Shown: positions 59,594-64,000 of the stretch, one piece after another
Position numbering within the stretch: the stretch's first letter is position 1
Layout: each line of letters starts with the position of its first letter
Assembly (NCBI RefSeq): GCF_001485575.1
Contig: NZ_BCNB01000006.1
Coordinates: forward strand, 2,790,001 to 2,854,000
Source: Haloarcula sp. CBA1127
Lineage (GTDB): Archaea; Halobacteriota; Halobacteria; Halobacteriales; Haloarculaceae
Direction of reading: 5' to 3'
Length of the DNA: 64,000 bases
Program-made: the position numbers and the translations under genes
The notes under the pieces: generated by a model
Databases searched by the model: none
Told to the model about the DNA's origin: nothing
Seen by the model: the letters and a program-made list of their open reading frames with translations, nothing else

Positions 59594-61831
59594 ATGGACA
59601 TCGCGCGCTCGCTCCGAGCGGAGGCCCGCCGTGCGAACGAGCGCCGGCTGCTCGTGCTGGCGGGCGACCCCGACCGGACGCGAGAGCGAGCGGCAGCGGC
59701 GCTCGACGCGGCAGACATCTCCAGCGCGGAGACGACTGTCGTCGGGCCGGAGCCGTTCCTCGACTGTGAACACCACGAGCAGTCCCGCGCCGAGGAGCTT
59801 CTCGGTCGGACGCGGACGGCTGTCGTCCTTGATGCGCACGAGGAACTGCGGCCGGACGCAGTCGGGCGGACCGTCGGTGCTGTCGACGGCGGCGGCCTCT
59901 ACGTCCTCCTCACGCCGCCGCTGGAGACGTGGCCCGAGGAACGCGACGGGTTCGACGCCTCGCTCGCAGTCCCGCCGTTCGGCGTCGAGGACGTGAGCGG
60001 CCACTTCCGCCGCCGCTTCGTCGAAACGTTGCGAGCACACCGAGGTGTCGCTATCGTCGACACCGATACGGGCACCGTCGAGCAGGACGGTCTGACGGAC
60101 CCGCCACAGAGCCGTCCAGTTCCGAACCCGACTCAGCCCGCCGACGCGTGGTTCCGCTCCGAGACGTACGCCCAGTGTCTCACCGACGACCAGCGGGACG
60201 CGGTGCGGGCGTTCGAGTCTCTGCGGGAGGACGGTGCGGCGGTCGTGGTCGAAGCGGACCGTGGTCGGGGCAAATCAAGCGCCGCCGGCCTGGCAGCCGG
60301 AAACCTTGCCGCGGCGGGCACGGACGTACTGGTGACCGCGCCGCAGTACCGGAGCGCCGCCGAGGTGTTCACGCGGGCGGAACACCTGCTGGAGACGCTC
60401 GGCGTCGACTTCACGCGCGACCGTTCGTCAGACCCCCAGCGGCTCAGCGTTGCAGGGGCGGGCTGTGTGCGGTATGCGCCGCCGGACGAAGCGGCATTGC
60501 TTCCGGACGACCCCGACGTGGTCGTCGTCGACGAGGCCGCAGCCCTGTCGGTCAGACGGCTCGAACAGTTCCTCGACGCCCCGGCGGTCGCCTTCACGAC
60601 GACGGTCCACGGGTACGAGGGCGCGGGACGAGGATTCTCCGTCCGGTTCCGTGACCGGCTTTCCGAGAGCGACCACGCCCTCACCGACGTGTCGATGACG
60701 ACGCCCATTCGATACGGGGACGCCGACCCCGTGGAGGTGTGGGCGTTCCGGGCGCTGTTGCTGGACGCTCGCCCGCCGGTCGACCAGCTAATTGCGGATG
60801 CAACGCCGGAGACCGTGGAGTACCGCCGGCTCTCGGCAGCCGACCTGCTCGCTGACGAGCACCTGCTCCGGGAGGTCTTCGGCCTGCTCGTGCTGGCCCA
60901 TTACCGGACGGAACCCTCGGACCTGGCCCGACTGCTCGATGCACCGAACCTCACCGTCCGGGCGCTGACCCACGAAGGCCACGTCGTTGCAGTGGCGTTG
61001 CTGGCACAGGAAGGCGGGCTCTCGGCGTCGACCCGGGCCACGATGTACGAGGGTGGACGGGTCCGCGGGAATATGCTCCCGGACGTGCTGTCGACGCAAC
61101 TCCGGGACGAAGCCGCCGGGGTTCCGGTCGGCCAGCGAGTCCTCCGCATCGCGACCCACGCCGCGGTCCGGTCCGGTGGACTCGGCTCCGAACTCCTCTC
61201 GGAAATCAGGGCGGAGTTCGCCAACCACATGGACTGGCTCGGGGTCAGCTACGGTGCAACACCGGAACTCGTCCGCTTCTGGGCGGACAACGGCTACAAC
61301 ACCGTGCACCTCGCAACCTCGCGGAACGCGACGAGCGGCGAGTACTCCGTCGTGATGCTCGACCCCTGTTCCGACGACGGGGCGGCGCTCGCGACGCGCC
61401 ACGGAGAGTGGTTTCAGGACCGAATCGCGGCGGTGCTGTCGGACCCACTCGACGACTGTGGCCCCGACGTGGTTCGGGCCGTACTTCGAGCGACTGACGG
61501 CGAGCGGCCGGTATCGCTCTCGGAGTGGGAGTGGCGACTGGTCGCCGGCGTCCCCGGCGGCGCGTCGGTCCTCGACACGAATCCGGAGCCGTTCCGTCAG
61601 CTCACCCGCCAACACCTGTCGGACCCGGCCGACGGGACCGCGCTCTCGCCGCGGGAGGAACGCCTGCTTGTCCGAAAGGTCTTGCAGGCACATCCATGGT
61701 CAGCTGTCGCCGAGGAATTGGCGTTCGTCTCCGAACGTGAGTGTATGCGCACGCTCGGCGGAATAGTCGAAAGGTTGACGCGTCTGTACGGCGACCCTTG
61801 GGTACAGGAGGAACTCGACAGACACCTATGA
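59594..61831 (+). CDS. tmcA: tRNA cytidine acetyltransferase TmcA
   Basis: 745 residues. An N-terminal DUF1726-like domain (about 1-180) precedes the helicase-type ATPase domain with Walker A DRGRGKSS (about 222-230) and Walker B VVVVDEAAAL (about 308-317). The GNAT acetyltransferase domain (about 430-600) has RIATHAAVRSGGLGSELL as its acetyl-CoA loop. It makes N4-acetylcytidine; in some archaea it acts on many RNAs. ATG at 59594. The open frame upstream to 58628 is only the shadow of the nitronate monooxygenase gene. It overlaps the next gene in ATGA. Confidence 0.96.
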   Translation: MDIARSLRAEARRANERRLLVLAGDPDRTRERAAAALDAADISSAETTVVGPEPFLDCEHHEQSRAEELLGRTRTAVVLDAHEELRPDAVGRTVGAVDGGGLYVLLTPPLETWPEERDGFDASLAVPPFGVEDVSGHFRRRFVETLRAHRGVAIVDTDTGTVEQDGLTDPPQSRPVPNPTQPADAWFRSETYAQCLTDDQRDAVRAFESLREDGAAVVVEADRGRGKSSAAGLAAGNLAAAGTDVLVTAPQYRSAAEVFTRAEHLLETLGVDFTRDRSSDPQRLSVAGAGCVRYAPPDEAALLPDDPDVVVVDEAAALSVRRLEQFLDAPAVAFTTTVHGYEGAGRGFSVRFRDRLSESDHALTDVSMTTPIRYGDADPVEVWAFRALLLDARPPVDQLIADATPETVEYRRLSAADLLADEHLLREVFGLLVLAHYRTEPSDLARLLDAPNLTVRALTHEGHVVAVALLAQEGGLSASTRATMYEGGRVRGNMLPDVLSTQLRDEAAGVPVGQRVLRIATHAAVRSGGLGSELLSEIRAEFANHMDWLGVSYGATPELVRFWADNGYNTVHLATSRNATSGEYSVVMLDPCSDDGAALATRHGEWFQDRIAAVLSDPLDDCGPDVVRAVLRATDGERPVSLSEWEWRLVAGVPGGASVLDTNPEPFRQLTRQHLSDPADGTALSPREERLLVRKVLQAHPWSAVAEELAFVSERECMRTLGGIVERLTRLYGDPWVQEELDRHL

Positions 61832-62325
61832 GCCTGCTCGGCCTCGAAACGCTGTTGTTTGTACTCGCGTTCGCCCTGCTGGTCGGCGGCGTCATCGGCA
61901 GCCTCACACCGCAGGTCCCCGGCGCGCTCGTCTCGCTCGCCGGCGTGTACCTGTACTGGGTCGCCAGCGGCATGACCGAACCCGGGACGCTCTTGCTAGC
62001 CCTGTTGACGCTGGTCGGACTGCTGACGTGGGCCGTCGATATCGCGGGCGGAGCCGTCGCCGCGCGCGTCGGTGGGGCATCGAACTGGACAGCAGCCCTC
62101 GCCGGCGTCGTAGCGCTCGTTCTCTTTTTCGTCACCGGCCCGCTCGGCATCCTGCTGGGCGTCGCCGGGACGGTGTTCGTCGTCGAGTTCTATCGGCAGG
62201 AGGACGCCAGAGGAAGCGCGAAGGCTGCGCTGGTAACCACCGTCGGAATGCTGGCTTCCGGCGTCGTTCAGGCCTTGTTGACCGCGTCGATACTGGTCAC
62301 CATGATTGCCGTCGCGCTTCTATGA
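61828..62325 (+). CDS. DUF456-family membrane protein
   Basis: 165 residues, four to five transmembrane helices with short loops. FVLAFALLVGGVIGSLTPQVPGALVSL is the DUF456 opening with Gly, Pro and small residues, and AGGAVAARVGGASNWTAALAG matches its middle. No known function. Starts at ATG 61828 inside the end of tmcA (ATGA), and its own end overlaps the next start in the same way. Confidence 0.85.
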   Translation: MSLLGLETLLFVLAFALLVGGVIGSLTPQVPGALVSLAGVYLYWVASGMTEPGTLLLALLTLVGLLTWAVDIAGGAVAARVGGASNWTAALAGVVALVLFFVTGPLGILLGVAGTVFVVEFYRQEDARGSAKAALVTTVGMLASGVVQALLTASILVTMIAVALL

Positions 62326-62486
62326 CACAGTGTGCGGAGGACGGCTGCGAAAACGAGGCCGCGGTCGAACTCCACATCCCGTGGGACGCGAACCGAGACG
62401 TGTGTCCGGCCCACGCCCGTGTCTGGGCGCAGAAAGACGGCGTCGTTCCCGCGCCGATGGACGGCCACGAGGACAGGTGGCCGTAG
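62322..62486 (+). CDS. 54-residue probable zinc protein
   Basis: 54 residues. Cys4, Cys9, Cys28 and His31 (MTQCAEDGCENEAAVELHI and VCPAHARVWA) look like a small zinc knuckle. Overlaps the DUF456 stop in ATGA, so the three genes tmcA, DUF456 and this one are translationally coupled. Function unknown; a link to tRNA modification is only positional. Confidence 0.75.
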   Translation: MTQCAEDGCENEAAVELHIPWDANRDVCPAHARVWAQKDGVVPAPMDGHEDRWP

Positions 62487-62562
62487 GCCGCTGGCGTCGG
62501 AATTGGCGGTTTAATTCACACGTAGGTACCGAACTAAGAGGGTGTCAAACGTTCACGAAGAA

Positions 62563-62575
62563 AATATAATAATAA
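62563..62575 (+). promoter_or_regulatory. AT-rich TATA region of the acyl-CoA synthetase gene
   Basis: aatataataataa is the most AT-rich spot in the last 2 kb. It predicts a start near 62593 and a short leader of about 17 bases. Confidence 0.5.
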
Positions 62576-62609
62576 TTGGGTTTGAATACGACAATTGAGT
62601 CATGTTATC

Positions 62610-64000
62610 ATGAAACGCGAGATGCTCACCACCGACTTCATCGATCGTGCAGCGGACATCTACGACGACGTGACCGGTATCGTCGCCCATGACGGCACCG
62701 AGTACACGTACGCTGAGGTAAACGAGCGGGTCAACCAGTTGGCACACGCGCTGTCGGACCGGGGCGTCTCGACGGGGAGTCGCGTGGCCCTCCTCGCGCC
62801 GAACACACACTACTTCATCGAGACGCTGTACGCGACGAACAAACTCGGCGCGGTGTTCGTCCCGCTGAACTACCGGCTCGACCCCGCGAAAATCGAGTAT
62901 ATTCTGAACGACTGTGAAGCCGCGACGGTCATCGCCGACTACGACTTCGCGGAGAAGGTCCAGCCGGTACGGGACGACATCCCTGCGGAGACGTTCATCG
63001 GCTACGAGCCCGACCGTATCGACGGGGACTGGGAGGGGTACGGCGATGTCCTCGACGGCCAGCCGACAGTCGAACCGGACCGGCCGGAGATGACCGAGGA
63101 CGACGACGCCAGCATCAACTACACGTCCGGCACGACGGGAGACCCGAAAGGCGTGGTCAGGACCCACCGGACCGAAAGCTGGCACTCGCTGGTGCTCAAT
63201 CAGCACATGGAGATACGCGACGACGACACGTACCTCTGGACGCTCCCGATGTTCCACTGCAACGGCTGGGGCCACACCTACGCCATCACCGGAACCGGCG
63301 GGACGCACGTCTGTCAGCGGACCTTCGACGCCGCGGATACCTTCCGCCGGGTCCGTGAGTACGACGTGTCGTTCATGTGCGGTGCGCCGACGGTGCTGAA
63401 CAAGCTCATCCAGCACTACCGGGCCAACGACGGCGACGTCGTGACGCAGGGTGACCGCGACGTGCGAATCGCGACAGCCGGCAGTGCCCCGGCAACGGCG
63501 ACCATCGAGCGCGTCGAAGACGAGTTCGGCTGGCGCATCCTCCACATCTACGGCCTGACCGAGACGGCCCCGATCATCACGACCAGCAACTCCCCGCGGC
63601 GCATCGCCGAACGGGGCCGTGAACTCAAGGTCAAGCAGGGCTCAGAGACGCTGTGTACCGACATCCGAATCGTCGACGAGGACGGGACCGACGTGCCACG
63701 CGACGGGGCGACGATCGGCGAGGTCGTGGTGCAGGGCAACCAGGTAATGGACCGCTATCTCAACAAACCCGAGATCACCGAGGAAGCATTCAACGACCGC
63801 GCCGAGGGGTACTTCCACACTGGGGACCTCGCGGCGTGGGACGAGGACGGGATGATACAGATCATGGACCGCCGGAAGGACATCATCATCTCTGGCGGCG
63901 AGAACATCTCCTCGATCGAACTGGAAGACGAACTGTACGACCACCCCGATGTGCTGAAAGCCGCGGTCATTCCGGCTCCGAGTGAGGACTGGGGCGAGAC
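62610..64000 (+). CDS. acyl-CoA synthetase (AMP-binding), partial, runs off the window
   Basis: 463 residues are visible. INYTSGTTGDPKGV (about 167-180) is the AMP-binding P-loop, YGLTETAP (about 312-319) the adenine motif, YFHTGDLAAWDEDG and the hinge Asp-Arg-Arg-Lys-Asp the later motifs. SGGENISSIELEDEL is the start of the C-terminal domain. It activates a fatty acid or another carboxylate as acyl-AMP, then acyl-CoA. Medium or long chain is likely by similarity. The ATG at 62610 is preceded by an AT-rich promoter. The end, including the catalytic Lys of the C-terminal domain, is outside. Confidence 0.92.
   Translation, partial: MKREMLTTDFIDRAADIYDDVTGIVAHDGTEYTYAEVNERVNQLAHALSDRGVSTGSRVALLAPNTHYFIETLYATNKLGAVFVPLNYRLDPAKIEYILNDCEAATVIADYDFAEKVQPVRDDIPAETFIGYEPDRIDGDWEGYGDVLDGQPTVEPDRPEMTEDDDASINYTSGTTGDPKGVVRTHRTESWHSLVLNQHMEIRDDDTYLWTLPMFHCNGWGHTYAITGTGGTHVCQRTFDAADTFRRVREYDVSFMCGAPTVLNKLIQHYRANDGDVVTQGDRDVRIATAGSAPATATIERVEDEFGWRILHIYGLTETAPIITTSNSPRRIAERGRELKVKQGSETLCTDIRIVDEDGTDVPRDGATIGEVVVQGNQVMDRYLNKPEITEEAFNDRAEGYFHTGDLAAWDEDGMIQIMDRRKDIIISGGENISSIELEDELYDHPDVLKAAVIPAPSEDWGE

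Noticed and set aside
62028..62321. Longer version of the small zinc protein reading through the DUF456 gene
   Set aside because: Arg-rich shadow of the DUF456 frame. The ATG at 62322 with ATGA overlap is the sensible start.

Overview
The window is chromosomal DNA from an extremely halophilic archaeon, most likely Haloarcula or a very close relative. The DNA is GC-rich and the proteins are rich in Asp and Glu. Genes are preceded by TATA-like boxes 26-28 bases before leaderless start codons. The gene set is archaeal (L7Ae, L24e, S28e, aIF2-beta, archaeal CPSF1 nuclease, TmcA, GTP cyclohydrolase III, KaiC-like ATPase, RHNL-type histidine kinase, DUF7344 regulators). The L7Ae and L24e core sequences match, from memory, those of Haloarcula marismortui. 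No CRISPR array, rRNA, complete insertion sequence or intact integrase was seen.

Layout. 1-7.7 kb: start of an epimerase, a type IV pilin-like protein, a stomatin/prohibitin protein, the glutamate synthase large chain and a CBS protein. 7.7-8.15 kb: a gene-poor stretch with a strong promoter and a candidate structured RNA. 8.1-12.4 kb: patatin lipase, proS, SAM hydrolase and an ATP-grasp-like protein. 12.5-15.8 kb: a membrane protein, a tandem winged-helix regulator, a Tat-exported DyP/EfeB-like protein and a Tat lipoprotein, together a probable metal (iron or copper) handling cluster. 16.6-23.7 kb: the aCPSF1/FttA nuclease, small proteins, an atypical NRAMP-like transporter coupled to a small P-loop protein, an internally duplicated protein, an orphan E1-alpha and a TIM-barrel protein. 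24.3-30.1 kb: thiBPQ thiamine ABC transporter and an NhaC antiporter. 30.2-38.8 kb: an SdhA/NadB-like flavoprotein, CapA, a DICT sensor with a DUF7344 regulator, aIF2-beta, cysK, an SRAP protein and a ThDP enzyme.

39.4-49.2 kb: an LOR/SDH (ornithine cyclodeaminase-type) enzyme, a KaiC-like/histidine-kinase pair, a ZIP transporter, an SDR, aroA, a receiver lacking its phospho-acceptor, aroC and a family-4 uracil-DNA glycosylase. 49.2-56.8 kb: a zinc-ribbon protein, a DUF2064 protein, tRNA-Ser(UGA) with a duplicated 3' end, a cell-surface protein, GTP cyclohydrolase III, a CBS/zinc-ribbon protein, a GNAT, tRNA-Thr(UGU), msrB and a glutaredoxin-like protein. 56.8-58.4 kb: the rpl7ae-rps28e-rpl24e-ndk operon behind a structured leader. 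58.5-64 kb: a nitronate monooxygenase, an overlapping tmcA-DUF456-small zinc protein operon, and an acyl-CoA synthetase cut by the window end.

The most unusual observation is shared by two unrelated places, the 3' end of proS and the 3' end of tRNA-Ser. In each, the last 24-26 bases of the gene are repeated exactly once more downstream, with nearly the same period (131 and 124 bp) and a GC-rich, quasi-palindromic spacer. This looks like a small element, or the remnant of one, that uses gene 3' ends as target sites.
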